A DNA stretch of 64,000 bases from Panacibacter ginsenosidivorans (GTDB taxonomy: Bacteria; Bacteroidota; Bacteroidia; Chitinophagales; Chitinophagaceae): contig NZ_CP042435.1 in NCBI RefSeq assembly GCF_007971225.1, forward strand, positions 2,855,501 to 2,919,500. The letters are read 5' to 3'. The notes under the pieces were generated by a model that saw only the letters and a program-made list of their open reading frames with translations, did not search any database and was not told the origin of the DNA. The position numbers were made by a program, and so were the translations under genes. This document shows, piece after piece, positions 15,513-24,869 of this stretch; position 1 is the first letter of the stretch, and every line of letters begins with the position of its first letter.

Positions 15513-15866
15513 ATGAAATACCAGATTTTATTGCTGTTGAAAGCAACATCAAAATGGATGGGATTATCTAAAGCATACAGGGACAAAGTGTTTACAGATG
15601 TAGTATATCCATTATTTCTAAATTACACTGCTGATCTTCAAATACAGGTTTTCAGCACAGAAGCATTTCATGCATCTGTATCAGATGTGATCAATATTGA
15701 AACAGAAAATATGGAAGAATATTATCACTTTTTGCAGCAATTAAAAAGCTCAAGAATTTTCAGTGAAGAATATTTTGAATTGCAGGATGTTATTGTTGGA
15801 ATGGAAAATGGTTTCAGAAAATTTAATGATGATGCAAAGAAGAACAAAAGTTTTGTGATGAATTGA
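15513..15866 (+). CDS. Darcynin family protein
   Basis: 117 aa, no signal peptide. The sequence matches the darcynin pattern: a start of YQILLLLKATSKWMGLSK (family: LVKTTPxWLxLS), the central FSTEAFHASVSDVINIETEN, and the end FELQDVIVGMENGFRKF. Darcynins are small cytoplasmic proteins of unknown function, with a ferredoxin-like alpha/beta pattern expected. The gene is monocistronic: repeats precede it, and a perfect bidirectional terminator follows and separates it from the convergent rmlA. The family name rests on recalled motifs, so moderately sure. Confidence 0.75.
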   Translation: MKYQILLLLKATSKWMGLSKAYRDKVFTDVVYPLFLNYTADLQIQVFSTEAFHASVSDVINIETENMEEYYHFLQQLKSSRIFSEEYFELQDVIVGMENGFRKFNDDAKKNKSFVMN

Positions 15867-15883
15867 TGCCATGGTGTAGAACG

Positions 15884-15916
15884 AAAAACGCCACACAGTA
15901 TACTGTGTGGCGTTTT
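15884..15916. terminator. Bidirectional terminator between the darcynin gene and rmlA
   Basis: A perfect palindrome of AAAACGCCACACAGTA and TACTGTGTGGCGTTTT, with A and T tracts on both sides. It serves the converging genes 15513-15866 and 15936-16796, and so ends the exopolysaccharide operon. Confidence 0.93.
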
Positions 15917-15935
15917 AACTTATAAAAAGATTTTG

Positions 15936-16796
15936 TTACAACTTTATTCTTCTCAAATATTCACCATAGCCGCTCTTCTCATAAAGCTTTGCAAGGTTCA
16001 TTAATTGTGCATGATCAATAAATCCCATCCGGTATGCTACTTCCTCTATGCACCCAACTTTCTGGCTTTGTCTTTTTTCAATCACACGCACAAATTCACT
16101 GGCATCTGCAAGTGATTCGAATGTTCCTGTATCAAGCCAGGCCACACCTCGATTCATAACACCAACCTTTAATCGTTTTCTTTCCAGGTAAACTTTGTTT
16201 ACATCTGTAATTTCATATTCGCCACGTGCAGACGGTGCAATATTTTTTGCAATACTCACTACCTCATTATCGTAAAAATATAAACCCGGAACTGCATAAT
16301 TTGACTTTGGTTGTTTGGGTTTTTCTTCAATAGACAACGCTTTAAAATCTTTGTCAAACTCAACCACTCCATATCTTTCAGGATCATTTACTTCATAAGC
16401 AAAAATGGCTGCGCCATCAATATCATTAAATGACTGAACCAATTTGCTAAAGCCTGATCCATAAAAAATATTATCGCCCAGTATCAATGCTACCTTATCA
16501 TTACCAATAAATTTCTCCCCAATTACAAATGCCTGTGCAAGTCCGTTGGGCACAGCCTGCACCGCATAAGTAAAGTTGCACCCAACAGCGCTTCCATCGC
16601 CAAGCAGCTTCTGAAATTGTGCTGAATCATCAGGTGTGGTGATGATAAGAATATCTTTAATTCCTGCCAGCATCAGCACAGATAACGGATAATAGATCAT
16701 GGGCTTATCATAGATAGGCATGATCTGTTTACTGATGGCTTTAGTAATCGGGTAAAGGCGCGTGCCGGAACCGCCTGCAAGAATAATTCCTTTCAT
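15936..16796 (-). CDS. rmlA: Glucose-1-phosphate thymidylyltransferase
   Basis: 286 aa, full length. It makes dTDP-glucose from glucose-1-phosphate and dTTP. The nucleotide-binding signature is [20 protein letters not shown] (6-25), followed by [15 protein letters not shown]. The active-site blocks [12 protein letters not shown] and [13 protein letters not shown] are present, as is [16 protein letters not shown]. It is the last gene of the exopolysaccharide locus, 3 bp after rmlC. With rmlB and rmlC it makes dTDP-4-keto-rhamnose, but rmlD is not in this window. Confident. Confidence 0.96.
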   Translation of the reverse strand: MKGIILAGGSGTRLYPITKAISKQIMPIYDKPMIYYPLSVLMLAGIKDILIITTPDDSAQFQKLLGDGSAVGCNFTYAVQAVPNGLAQAFVIGEKFIGNDKVALILGDNIFYGSGFSKLVQSFNDIDGAAIFAYEVNDPERYGVVEFDKDFKALSIEEKPKQPKSNYAVPGLYFYDNEVVSIAKNIAPSARGEYEITDVNKVYLERKRLKVGVMNRGVAWLDTGTFESLADASEFVRVIEKRQSQKVGCIEEVAYRMGFIDHAQLMNLAKLYEKSGYGEYLRRIKL

Positions 16797-16799
16797 ATA

Positions 16800-17351
16800 T
16801 TATAAAGTTTCAGTAATGTCTTTTAATAAAGGATTTACTTTATCTTTTTCACTTAGTAATAAAGAGGCTTCATCAAGTTTCCAGTCAATACCCAAAGCCG
16901 GGTCGTTATAAATAATACCACTTTCAGATTGCTTGTTGTAAACATTATCACATTTATAAAAAAAAACAGCAGTATCGCTCAATACAATAAATCCATGCGC
17001 AAACCCACGTGGTATATACAATTGTGTCTTCGATGTGTCAGACAATTCCATTGCAAAATGTTTTCCGAATGTTGGCGAATCTTTTCTTATATCAACAGCA
17101 ACGTCTAACACTGAGCCTTGCAATACACGCACCAGTTTTGCCTGCGCATGTTCTCCCCGCTGAAAATGCAGACCACGCAATACACCACGAACTGAGCGTG
17201 ATTGATTGTCTTGTACAAAAGGATTTGCTATTCCTGTAAGCGCTGTAAATTTTTGCTGGTTAAAACTCTCAAAAAAATAACCACGGCTGTCCTCAAAAAC
17301 GGTGTCATGAATAATGTAACAATCTTTAAGTGGTGTTTCCTCAATTCTCAT
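16800..17351 (-). CDS. rmlC: dTDP-4-dehydrorhamnose 3,5-epimerase
   Basis: 183 aa cupin enzyme of the dTDP-rhamnose pathway. Seen: the start IEETPLKDCYIIHDTVFEDS, the conserved SVRGVLRGLHFQ with the catalytic His, GSVLDVAVDIRKDSPTFGKH, and the late YIPRGFAHGFIVLSD. It lies 3 bp before rmlA and 157 bp after rmlB; the latter gap contains a repeat arm. The order rmlB-rmlC-rmlA lacks the usual rmlD. Length is standard. Confident. Confidence 0.95.
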   Translation of the reverse strand: MRIEETPLKDCYIIHDTVFEDSRGYFFESFNQQKFTALTGIANPFVQDNQSRSVRGVLRGLHFQRGEHAQAKLVRVLQGSVLDVAVDIRKDSPTFGKHFAMELSDTSKTQLYIPRGFAHGFIVLSDTAVFFYKCDNVYNKQSESGIIYNDPALGIDWKLDEASLLLSEKDKVNPLLKDITETL

Positions 17352-17390
17352 TTATGCTATTATATTTTTATGTACCAAACTCAAGTAATT

Positions 17391-17430
17391 CTATTCATCG
17401 TTCCTTGCGTCGCACTCTTGTACTGAAGAA
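17391..17430 (-). repeat. Dispersed repeat arm (GCGTCGC dyad)
   Basis: ATCGTTCCTTGCGTCGCACT followed by CTTGTACTGAAG, in the rmlB-rmlC gap. Confidence 0.8.
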
Positions 17431-17508
17431 AGTATTGCATCAGGAAAAAGAAAAAATGCTAACAGATTTGGTTTCGTTTTTAAATTTATTTGCCTGCACA
17501 TCCTTGTA

Positions 17509-18564
17509 TCATCTTACTGCATACTGTTCTTCATAATATTTCTGGTAATTACCGCTTGTAACATGTTGCAACCATTCTGTGTTTGCAAGATACCAGTCTA
17601 TAGTGGCGCTTAATCCTTCTTCAAATGTAACAGATGGAGACCAGCCCAGTTCTTTATTAATCTTTGTTGCATCTATCGCATAACGGAGATCATGGCCAGG
17701 CCTGTCTTTTACATAAGTGATCAATGCTTCACTTGTGCCTGATGGCCTGCCTAATTTTTCATCCATTAGTCTGATAAGCAGTTTAACAAGATCAAGATTT
17801 TTCCATTCATTAAAACCACCAACATTATAGGTAGCATGATTTGCTGCTTTATGAAAAACCGTATCAATAGCTCTTGCATGATCTATTACATACAACCAGT
17901 CTCTTGTATTCTCACCTTTACCATAAACAGGCAGGGGTTTATTATTGATGATATTGTTGATGAATAAAGGAATCAACTTTTCAGGAAAGTGATTAGGGCC
18001 ATAATTGTTACTGCAATTGGTAATTACAAATGGAATTCCATAAGTCTCTCCATATGCTCTTACAAAGTGATCGGATGATGCTTTACTTGCAGAGTATGGA
18101 GAGTTTGGCGAATACGCTGTTGTTTCTGTAAAGAAGCCTTCATTACCTAACGTGCCATACACTTCATCGGTTGATACATGGTGAAAACGATGAGCAGATA
18201 AATTGTCTTTCCAAAAATCCTTGGCTGTTTGCAAAAGATTTACTGTACCAATAATGTTGGTATAAATAAAATCCATTGGAGAAAGAATGGAGCGATCAAC
18301 ATGAGATTCTGCAGCAAGATGAATAACATCTGTTATTGCATGTTTCTGAAAGATCTCTTTCAATTTTTCAGGCTCAAGAATATTTACTTTTTCGAAAACA
18401 TAATTACTGCTATGCTCAATATCTGTTAAGTTTTCCAGGTTACCTGCATAAGTTAGTGCATCGAGATTTACGATTTTATATTCCGGATATTTGGTTACAA
18501 ATAATCTTACCACATGAGAACCAATAAATCCTGCTCCTCCAGTTATAAGTATACTTTTCTGCAT
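17509..18564 (-). CDS. rmlB: dTDP-glucose 4,6-dehydratase
   Basis: 351 aa extended SDR. The NAD site is ILITGGAGFIGSHVVRLFV (5-23). HLAAESHVDRSI and HVSTDEVYGTLG carry the Thr-Asp-Glu catalytic set. The Tyr-Lys pair is in YSASKASSDHFVRA. NCSNNYGPNHFPEKLIPLFI and the CKDRPGHD-like block VKDRPGHDLRYAID are diagnostic of RmlB. It removes water from dTDP-glucose to give the 4-keto-6-deoxy sugar. Repeat arms occupy the gaps on both sides (18639-18680 and 17391-17430). Confident. Confidence 0.96.
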   Translation of the reverse strand: MQKSILITGGAGFIGSHVVRLFVTKYPEYKIVNLDALTYAGNLENLTDIEHSSNYVFEKVNILEPEKLKEIFQKHAITDVIHLAAESHVDRSILSPMDFIYTNIIGTVNLLQTAKDFWKDNLSAHRFHHVSTDEVYGTLGNEGFFTETTAYSPNSPYSASKASSDHFVRAYGETYGIPFVITNCSNNYGPNHFPEKLIPLFINNIINNKPLPVYGKGENTRDWLYVIDHARAIDTVFHKAANHATYNVGGFNEWKNLDLVKLLIRLMDEKLGRPSGTSEALITYVKDRPGHDLRYAIDATKINKELGWSPSVTFEEGLSATIDWYLANTEWLQHVTSGNYQKYYEEQYAVR

Positions 18565-18638
18565 TATAATTATTGCATTTTAGAAATTACAGGTGCTAAT
18601 ACGTTTAAACTTGTGTTCATATTGCCGAATAACGAACA

Positions 18639-18680
18639 AATTGTACAAGAGTGCGACGCAACAGCAACCAAATAGTAGTA
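18639..18680 (+). repeat. Dispersed repeat arm (GCGACGC dyad)
   Basis: TTGTACAAGAGTGCGACGCA followed by ACAGCAACCAAATAG, between rmlB and the epimerase gene. Confidence 0.8.
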
Positions 18681-18694
18681 ATAAAGATTGGCAA

Positions 18695-19744
18695 CTAATT
18701 TATATGATAATATTTTTTATACCAATCAATAAATTTTTGAACACCTTCTTTAACAGTTGTGTTTGGTTTGTAGCCAACATCCCGTACAAGATCGCTTACA
18801 TCTGCATAGGTTGCAGGCACATCTCCTGGCTGTAATGGCAATAATTCTTTGATAGCCTTTTTGCCCAATTCATTTTCGATAGCTATAATAAAATCTGTTA
18901 ACAGCACCGGTGCGTTATTGCCAATATTATAGATCTTATACGGCGCACTTGATGAGGAAACATCTGAATTGCTTTGCTGCCATTGATCATTTCTTTGCGG
19001 CACATGATGCATAACACGAACTATACCTTCAACAATATCATCAACATAAGTAAAATCGCGTTGCATATTTCCATGATTAAAAACCTTGATAGGCTTGTCT
19101 TCAAGGATTGCTTTTGTAAAAATGAATAAAGCCATATCGGGCCTGCCCCACGGACCATATACCGTAAAGAAACGCAAACCTGTTGTGGGCAAATTGAAAA
19201 GATAACTGTAAGTATGCGCCATCAGTTCATTACTCTTCTTACTTGCAGCATACAATGAAATCGGATGATCTACATTTTGATCAGTGGAAAATGGAATAGT
19301 GTCATTCAATCCATACACACTTGAACTGCTTGCATACACAAGATGTTTTATGCTGAACTGGCGGCAACACTCCAGGATATTCGTAAAGGCAACAATATTA
19401 CTGCTGATATAGGCATCAGGATTTATCAGGCTGTAACGCACACCCGCCTGTGCTGCAAGATGCACCACTACTTCAGGTTTGTGGTTATTAAATATCTGTG
19501 TTAACACATTTTTATCTTCCAGCTGAACCTGGTAAAATGTATAACAGCTTATACCGTTGCATGCAGTGTTATACTGAACAATTGAAGAGTTGATGCCTGC
19601 CTGTGCAAGACGGCTATGCTTTAATGTTACATCATAATAAGTGTTCAGGCAATCAATGCCAATTACTTCATGACCTTCTTTTAAAAGACGGTTGGCAACA
19701 TGAAAGCCAATAAAACCTGCGGTGCCTGTAACAAGGATCGTCAT
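18695..19744 (-). CDS. NAD-dependent epimerase, UDP-glucuronate 4-epimerase-like
   Basis: 349 aa extended SDR. The NAD site is LVTGTAGFIGFHVANRLL (4-21), followed by GIDCLNTYYDVTLKHSRL, the block typical of CapI-type UDP-glucuronate 4-epimerases. VYASSSSVYG and YAASKKSNELMAH carry the catalytic Ser, Tyr and Lys. RFFTVYGPWGRPDMALFIF is also characteristic. It would supply UDP-galacturonate (or a related sugar) to the exopolysaccharide. It overlaps the stop of the upstream GT4 gene by 4 bp. The family is firm; the exact sugar is inferred. Confidence 0.85.
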   Translation of the reverse strand: MTILVTGTAGFIGFHVANRLLKEGHEVIGIDCLNTYYDVTLKHSRLAQAGINSSIVQYNTACNGISCYTFYQVQLEDKNVLTQIFNNHKPEVVVHLAAQAGVRYSLINPDAYISSNIVAFTNILECCRQFSIKHLVYASSSSVYGLNDTIPFSTDQNVDHPISLYAASKKSNELMAHTYSYLFNLPTTGLRFFTVYGPWGRPDMALFIFTKAILEDKPIKVFNHGNMQRDFTYVDDIVEGIVRVMHHVPQRNDQWQQSNSDVSSSSAPYKIYNIGNNAPVLLTDFIIAIENELGKKAIKELLPLQPGDVPATYADVSDLVRDVGYKPNTTVKEGVQKFIDWYKKYYHIN

Positions 19745-20946
19745 GTATGAAAAGGGTTTTTACAATCGTTGTACAATTGTTTTGTATTTTCTACTTCGGC
19801 GCTCTTGGAAAATTTTGATTGCGCAAATACTGCTGCTCTCTTTCCCATTTCTTCACGCAATGATCTATCATTGACAAGCAAACTTAGTTTTTCTACAAAC
19901 ATTTCTACATCATTTTGTGGAATTAAAAAGCCAGATTGGTTATCGATGAAAGTATCTCTTACACCACCTGCGTCAGTTGCTATTACAGGTTTTCCGCAAA
20001 ATTGAGCTTCTATTAATGATAATGGAGTACCCTCGTTTCTTGAAGTAAGCATCACAATATCCAGTTCCTTTAATATACTGCTTACAGAATATATCCACGA
20101 TGTAAATATTATTTGTGCCTCAGGAAAATAATCTTTTGTAGTGCACCATTGTATGTTGAGTTTTTCAAGCTGGTATTGTACTTTTTCTTTTTGTTCACCA
20201 TCACCTACAATAAAAAATTTAACCATCTTTCCTGAGTGTGAAGTTAAAATTTTATGCGCTACTTCTGCAAACAGGTCAAAGTTCTTTATTGCAACCATAC
20301 GGCCAATTATTCCCACAGCAATTGTGTTGGCAGGAAAATTATAGCGCTGTCTAATTGAATAAAGGTCATCTGTAATATTATTTTCAAACTGGCATTTATC
20401 AACACCAAGATAGATTGTTGCAAGTTTTTCCGGAGGCGCTATTTTATAAATATTTGCAAGTTCGTTTTGCTGCTCGCTTCCGATGGCAACAATTTTTGTA
20501 GTAATACCCGCCATCCATCTTTCAAATTTTATAATAAACCAGGAAGTAACTGAGCTATAATAAGAGTGAAAAACATGGCCATGAAAAGTATGTACGATAC
20601 AAGGTACTTTATTTTTATATGCTGCAAGCCTGCCTAGGAACCCGGACTTTGATCCATGCGTATGAACAATATCGCAACCCGAATCCTTTATATGCTTTGA
20701 CAACATTCTGTAAGCTTTTATATCTGCAAACAGGCTGATGCTTTTTTTAAGTGAAGGAACCTTTTTGAAAGTAATACCTTCTTCATCTTTTATAAGATGC
20801 CTTGCTTCTTTTTCATCTGGCTCTTTCTCACCATATAAAATCTTTATATCGAAATCACTTTTTAAATACTGAGCCAGTGAAATCACATCGTTTGTAATGC
20901 CACCTATTACCAGGCGATTGGTTATTATTACTAAAGTCTTTTTAAT
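19741..20946 (-). CDS. Family 4 glycosyltransferase
   Basis: GT-B fold transferase. The C-terminal donor site is SRNEGTPLSLIEAQFCGKPV, then IATDAGGVRDTF, with the two glutamates typical of GT4. The first beta strand and glycine loop (KKTLVIITNRLVIGGITNDV) lie in frame upstream of the GTG at 20886. To include them translation would have to start at an ATT (20944-20946), since no ATG, GTG or TTG lies between the upstream in-frame stop and that point. The end given assumes the ATT; a GTG start at 20886 would give 381 aa lacking the first strand. Cytoplasmic, acting on a lipid-linked repeat unit; the sugar is unknown. Confidence 0.82.
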   Translation of the reverse strand: MKKTLVIITNRLVIGGITNDVISLAQYLKSDFDIKILYGEKEPDEKEARHLIKDEEGITFKKVPSLKKSISLFADIKAYRMLSKHIKDSGCDIVHTHGSKSGFLGRLAAYKNKVPCIVHTFHGHVFHSYYSSVTSWFIIKFERWMAGITTKIVAIGSEQQNELANIYKIAPPEKLATIYLGVDKCQFENNITDDLYSIRQRYNFPANTIAVGIIGRMVAIKNFDLFAEVAHKILTSHSGKMVKFFIVGDGEQKEKVQYQLEKLNIQWCTTKDYFPEAQIIFTSWIYSVSSILKELDIVMLTSRNEGTPLSLIEAQFCGKPVIATDAGGVRDTFIDNQSGFLIPQNDVEMFVEKLSLLVNDRSLREEMGKRAAVFAQSKFSKSAEVENTKQLYNDCKNPFHT

Positions 20947-20981
20947 GGCAGAGGGCTTATTTATATAGCAAGCTATAATTC

Positions 20982-21022
20982 ATTTATTAAACTTCTGTTG
21001 CGTCGCACACTTGTACTGTTGC
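20982..21022 (-). repeat. Dispersed repeat arm (GCGTCGC dyad)
   Basis: TTATTAAACTTCTGTTGCGT followed by CGCACACTTGTACTG, between two GT4 genes and just upstream of the unusual ATT start. Confidence 0.8.
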
Positions 21023-21025
21023 ACA

Positions 21026-22204
21026 TTATGCATCATATATGGTTGACAATTTATAACCGGCATCAATATTACCCTGCGATTTATCCGAAAGGATTAATTC
21101 ATATAATTCTTTCCATGATTGTACGAATGGTTGCAGAGGTTTTGTATAACAGGGTTTGTGATATTGCAAAGAGCCATTCATAGCATTTTCCATTAATGAT
21201 GCCAGTGCGACAGCATCACCAGCATCAAAGAAACATGCCTTATCATAATCTCCAACTGTTTCGTGCGCATATTGCAGGTCTGCAACAAGTATAGGCTTAT
21301 TAAATAATTTGGCCTCACTTATTGGTAAGCCCCAGGTTTCCATTCTTGAAGCGAATACTATACACGAAGCAATGTTGTATAAGTTTATTAATTCATTTCT
21401 TTTTTGAATGCCTGTAAATTTTATGCAGGATAAATGAGCATACTTTTTTCTCAGCATCGAAGCGTACTTATTTTCCGATCCGTCAAAAGTCAATATTATT
21501 TCAAAATTGTATTTCGATTTTTTCAGTATTTCTGCTGCTGCAAGAAGCACTTCGAAGTTCTTAAACACTCTTGGTAAGGAAGGATATAAAAAACAAAAGC
21601 TTCTGCCGGCAGAATATACAGATTCACTTTTGTCAACATCCATTTGAACATTCGGATATGATACGATTGTATTTTTTATTTTATACCTATATTCAAATTC
21701 ACGCCTGATCCATTCCTGTTGTACAATTACAAATTTGTTTTTATTAATATTTATATAATAAAACAACCCATAAAAGAGTTTAAAAAAAAGTAGGGATTTT
21801 TCTAATAATATTTCACGCAACCCCGGCTTATAAAACGGCGCCGGGTTGTGACAATAAACAATCCTGTTTGCACACTTTACGTTTGGAGTCATATCATGCA
21901 ATGCAAGCCATATAAAGGGTTTTATCTTTCTTGAGATGAACCAACAATGAATGTATTCGAACCACAAACGTAGCAACCATGATCGTTTTGGATATTTATA
22001 TTCCTGTATCTCTACACGTGGATCAAAACAAATATCATCAAGTAAGCTTTTTTTATTAACCAGGAGTACCAATATATATCCTGAAATAAAATGTGTAACA
22101 AAATTATTTGCGGCATCTTTTAAAATGCTAAGCGGACCTCCTTCTGTCAGGTTAACACCCGAAATTACTATTACCTGTTTTGCAGAATGGGTTTGTTCGC
22201 TCAT
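21026..22204 (-). CDS. Family 4 glycosyltransferase
   Basis: 392 aa GT-B protein. The N-terminal VIVISGVNLTEGGPLSILKD is an acceptor-side glycine loop. The donor side is FLYPSLPRVFKNFEVLLAAA, then ASRMETWGLPISEAKLFNKP and ILVADLQYAHETVGDYDKAC. The last motif (pattern ExxxP...A.A..F) resembles mannosyl/GT4 enzymes of O-antigen loci. It starts inside the stop of the preceding GT2 gene (4-bp overlap), so the two are coupled. A repeat lies right after its stop codon. Sugar and linkage are not predictable. Confidence 0.85.
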   Translation of the reverse strand: MSEQTHSAKQVIVISGVNLTEGGPLSILKDAANNFVTHFISGYILVLLVNKKSLLDDICFDPRVEIQEYKYPKRSWLLRLWFEYIHCWFISRKIKPFIWLALHDMTPNVKCANRIVYCHNPAPFYKPGLREILLEKSLLFFKLFYGLFYYININKNKFVIVQQEWIRREFEYRYKIKNTIVSYPNVQMDVDKSESVYSAGRSFCFLYPSLPRVFKNFEVLLAAAEILKKSKYNFEIILTFDGSENKYASMLRKKYAHLSCIKFTGIQKRNELINLYNIASCIVFASRMETWGLPISEAKLFNKPILVADLQYAHETVGDYDKACFFDAGDAVALASLMENAMNGSLQYHKPCYTKPLQPFVQSWKELYELILSDKSQGNIDAGYKLSTIYDA

Positions 22205-23022
22205 CCCTGCAACTGCAATAAAATTTTTTTGTTTAGCACTGCCCTTTCACTATCACAAAACCAACCCCATTTATAAAAATATTTAATAGCTGATATGATA
22301 TGATATTTCAAAAGTATGGGGTTTGAATAGGATCCCCTGTTAAATGCATGTATTACGATAGCACCAGGATAAAAAACTGTTTTAGATATCCTACTTATTC
22401 TCCTGGTAAGGTCAATATCTTCCATATACATAAAATAACGTGTATCAAAACCACGAACATCTTTTAAAACAGCGGTTCTAACAAACATAAAACAACCAGA
22501 TAAAGCTGGGGTATCAAGCATTTTGTCATAAGTGAACCCATTTAATTCATAAGCTTTACTGCGCTTTGATAACGAGTAGAGGTTATAAAAAAAACGTCTG
22601 CCTATAAGGTCAATCGGGTGAGGCAATAATTTGCATAACTTCTGATTGCTGCCATCCTGATAACAAATTTTTGGCATTACTTGTCCCACATCCTGATGTT
22701 GCTCCATAAAAGTGTAAATATTTTCAAGCGTGCCATTATTGAAACTTATATCAGGGTTTAAAATAAGATGATATTTACTTTGCCCAAGTGCTTTATCAAT
22801 AGCAATATTTTGCCCTTTTCCAAATCCAACATTCCTATTGTTGAAAAAATATTCTGTGTTCTTTGTTAAAGCAAAAATTCGTAAAAAATCTGTTGGTGAG
22901 TTATCTATCAGAAAAAGTTTATAGTTTAAACCCGTTTGAATAATACAGGAAATTAGTTTTTCAATTTCCCAATGTGGATTTTTATAAAGAACAACTGATA
23001 TGGTAAGATCAATTTTTTGCAT
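22201..23022 (-). CDS. Family 2 glycosyltransferase, rhamnosyltransferase-like
   Basis: 273 aa GT-A protein. TISVVLYKNPHWEIEKLISC opens the fold, YHLILNPDISFNNG carries the metal-binding acidic motif, and FMYMEDIDLTRRI is the late ExD block seen in WbbL-like rhamnosyltransferases. FVRTAVLKDVRGFDTRYF is also typical. Rhamnose transfer would fit the rml genes downstream, but that is an inference. It overlaps the next gene by 4 bp. No transmembrane segments. Confidence 0.83.
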   Translation of the reverse strand: MQKIDLTISVVLYKNPHWEIEKLISCIIQTGLNYKLFLIDNSPTDFLRIFALTKNTEYFFNNRNVGFGKGQNIAIDKALGQSKYHLILNPDISFNNGTLENIYTFMEQHQDVGQVMPKICYQDGSNQKLCKLLPHPIDLIGRRFFYNLYSLSKRSKAYELNGFTYDKMLDTPALSGCFMFVRTAVLKDVRGFDTRYFMYMEDIDLTRRISRISKTVFYPGAIVIHAFNRGSYSNPILLKYHIISAIKYFYKWGWFCDSERAVLNKKILLQLQG

Positions 23023-23080
23023 TCATTTTACCATTTTAGTGCTTCTGCATAATTTATGCAATCAATTTTTTTTGTTTTCA

Positions 23081-23827
23081 CTATCTAACTAAAAATTGAG
23101 AGATTTTTCTTAGTGGCTTTAAATAGACGGTAAAGAAATAGGGTTTCAGTTCATTAAACTTCCACGCCATATTATCTTCCCTGTTGGCTCTCCACCTGTT
23201 CCTTAAGTTTGCGTTGCTTATGCCACCATTACGCATTTTAACTATTACCTCCGGTAAGTAAACAGGTGTTACTTCGTGTTTAACCAGAAAGCGCAACATT
23301 AATTCGTAATCAGCAGCGCTTCTAAGAGAAGTATTGAATAAGCCATATTTATTATACATCTCTTTCCTGACAAAAAATGCAGGATGTGGAGGCATCCACC
23401 CATAGTAAAAATTTTTGCGCTTAAAGGGGCCAGACTTCCATGAACGTAGCACCTTGTTTAAATCATTGGCAGCAACATATTGTAAATCGGCATAGAGTGC
23501 CATTACAGAACTGTCTTTAAAAATTTCAGCTACTTTCGAAATTACATTCGAGTGTGTATAAATATCATCCGAATTAAGTATACCTACAATTTCGCCCGAA
23601 GCAATTGAAATTCCTTTATTCATTGCATCATAAATTCCTTTATCCGGCTCAGAAATTATTTTTGCTACATGCGGAAAAGCTTTTACCACAGAAATTGTAT
23701 TGTCTGTCGATTTTCCATCAACAATAATATGCTCAATTTCCGGGTAGTCCTGTTCTGTAATGCATTGCAGAGTATCCCTTATGGTAGATTCACTATTGAA
23801 TGCAGCCGTAATGATAGATACTTTCAT
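23081..23827 (-). CDS. Family 2 glycosyltransferase
   Basis: 248 aa GT-A. MKVSIITAAFNSESTIRDTL starts the fold. HIIVDGKSTDNT and PDKGIYDAMNKGISIA are nucleotide-sugar-binding blocks, ILNSDDIY is the DxD, and the ending has RSAADYELMLRF. It is closely similar in pattern to the GT2 at 29229-29921 of the same locus, which has the same PDKGIYDAMNKG, so the two may be paralogues. The gap of 58 bp to the next gene and 62 bp to the previous one contain no repeats. The sugar is unknown. Confidence 0.85.
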   Translation of the reverse strand: MKVSIITAAFNSESTIRDTLQCITEQDYPEIEHIIVDGKSTDNTISVVKAFPHVAKIISEPDKGIYDAMNKGISIASGEIVGILNSDDIYTHSNVISKVAEIFKDSSVMALYADLQYVAANDLNKVLRSWKSGPFKRKNFYYGWMPPHPAFFVRKEMYNKYGLFNTSLRSAADYELMLRFLVKHEVTPVYLPEVIVKMRNGGISNANLRNRWRANREDNMAWKFNELKPYFFTVYLKPLRKISQFLVR

Positions 23828-23889
23828 AGAAATTTTTTCGCAGCTTTTTGGTGATTGAGATGCTGTTCTTTTTTATTTATAACCGTAGG

Positions 23890-24645
23890 TTAGTTTTTCT
23901 TTTTCCCAAATTTTACCTTCCAATACCTTGACAATATCAAAGGGAAATATTTAACTATTCGCCATCTGAAATTAAGTTTACGTGTAAAGGAAAACGGAGA
24001 TTTGTTTGATGCCGTAGAAATATTATTTTGATGCCGCCTGTATAAAAGTAATGGCGTATCAATAAAATATGTTGAAAAAAAGCAGTCAGCAACAAACCCA
24101 ATCCATATATCGTGCATCGGATATATTTCTATCCCTTGCGGAAACGGCATTGAAATATTCAACACCTCACGTTTAAATGCAAGACAACATCCCAGGTAAG
24201 CATTTTTTTTAAGATTTCTTACTATTCCCTTTCCCGAATTATTGAGTTCAAAAAAAGAGGGATACAACACATTTAACTGATCGTCTACAACTTTACAGTT
24301 TGTTACAACGAGGTCGTACTGCTTAAGCTTTTCAAGACAGGTGTTAAATTTATTTTCCAGCCATATATCATCCTGGTCTGCAAGAAATATTATATTTCCG
24401 GTGGTATGCTGTAAACCGAATTCAAAATTATTGGTGCTTCCTTTTTTTTCAAGATTTTGTAATAGCTTAATCCTTGGATCATTAAATGCATTAATCATTT
24501 GAACCGTGTTATCTGTCGATCCGTTATCGGATATAACAACTTCCGTATTGTCATTTATTTGATGCAGAATAGAACCTAATTGGGCTTTTATATGTTTCTC
24601 TCCATTGTATGTTGCAATTACTATTGATATCTCCGCGTGGGGCAT
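23890..24645 (-). CDS. Family 2 glycosyltransferase
   Basis: 251 aa GT-A. ISIVIATYNGEKHIKAQLGS, VVISDNGSTDNTVQMI and IIFLADQDDIWLENKFN give the nucleotide-binding core and the DQDD metal site typical of rhamnosyl or alpha-sugar transferases of O-antigen loci. PMHDIWIGFVADCF is the late acidic block. The C-terminal part is basic and may touch the membrane. It is the first gene downstream of the glycoside hydrolase, with a paired repeat in the gap. The sugar is unknown. Confidence 0.85.
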   Translation of the reverse strand: MPHAEISIVIATYNGEKHIKAQLGSILHQINDNTEVVISDNGSTDNTVQMINAFNDPRIKLLQNLEKKGSTNNFEFGLQHTTGNIIFLADQDDIWLENKFNTCLEKLKQYDLVVTNCKVVDDQLNVLYPSFFELNNSGKGIVRNLKKNAYLGCCLAFKREVLNISMPFPQGIEIYPMHDIWIGFVADCFFSTYFIDTPLLLYRRHQNNISTASNKSPFSFTRKLNFRWRIVKYFPLILSRYWKVKFGKKKN

Positions 24646-24690
24646 TTTAGAGCTACTTTTAAAAGAATAATTTGAATACCTGCTTCAGTA

Positions 24691-24841
24691 TTTTATAGCA
24701 TCATCGTTGCGTCGCAATCTCTTTATCCACATAACTTTTGGCATCACCTATATTAGCCCGGAATTTTGAATTTGCTGCGCAATAATACAACCGTACAAGG
24801 TGTGCGACGCAACAAAGCTAAATAGCACTAATGCTGCCTGG
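24691..24841. repeat. Paired dispersed repeat (both arms)
   Basis: Left arm: ATCATCGTTGCGTCGCAATC then TCTTTATCC. Right arm: GTACAAGGTGTGCGACGCAA then CAAAGCTAAATAG. Both have the GCGTCGC-type dyad. It lies between the hydrolase gene and a GT2 gene. Confidence 0.85.
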
Positions 24842-24869
24842 CTCAAAAAATATTCGACAGGCAGTTTGT

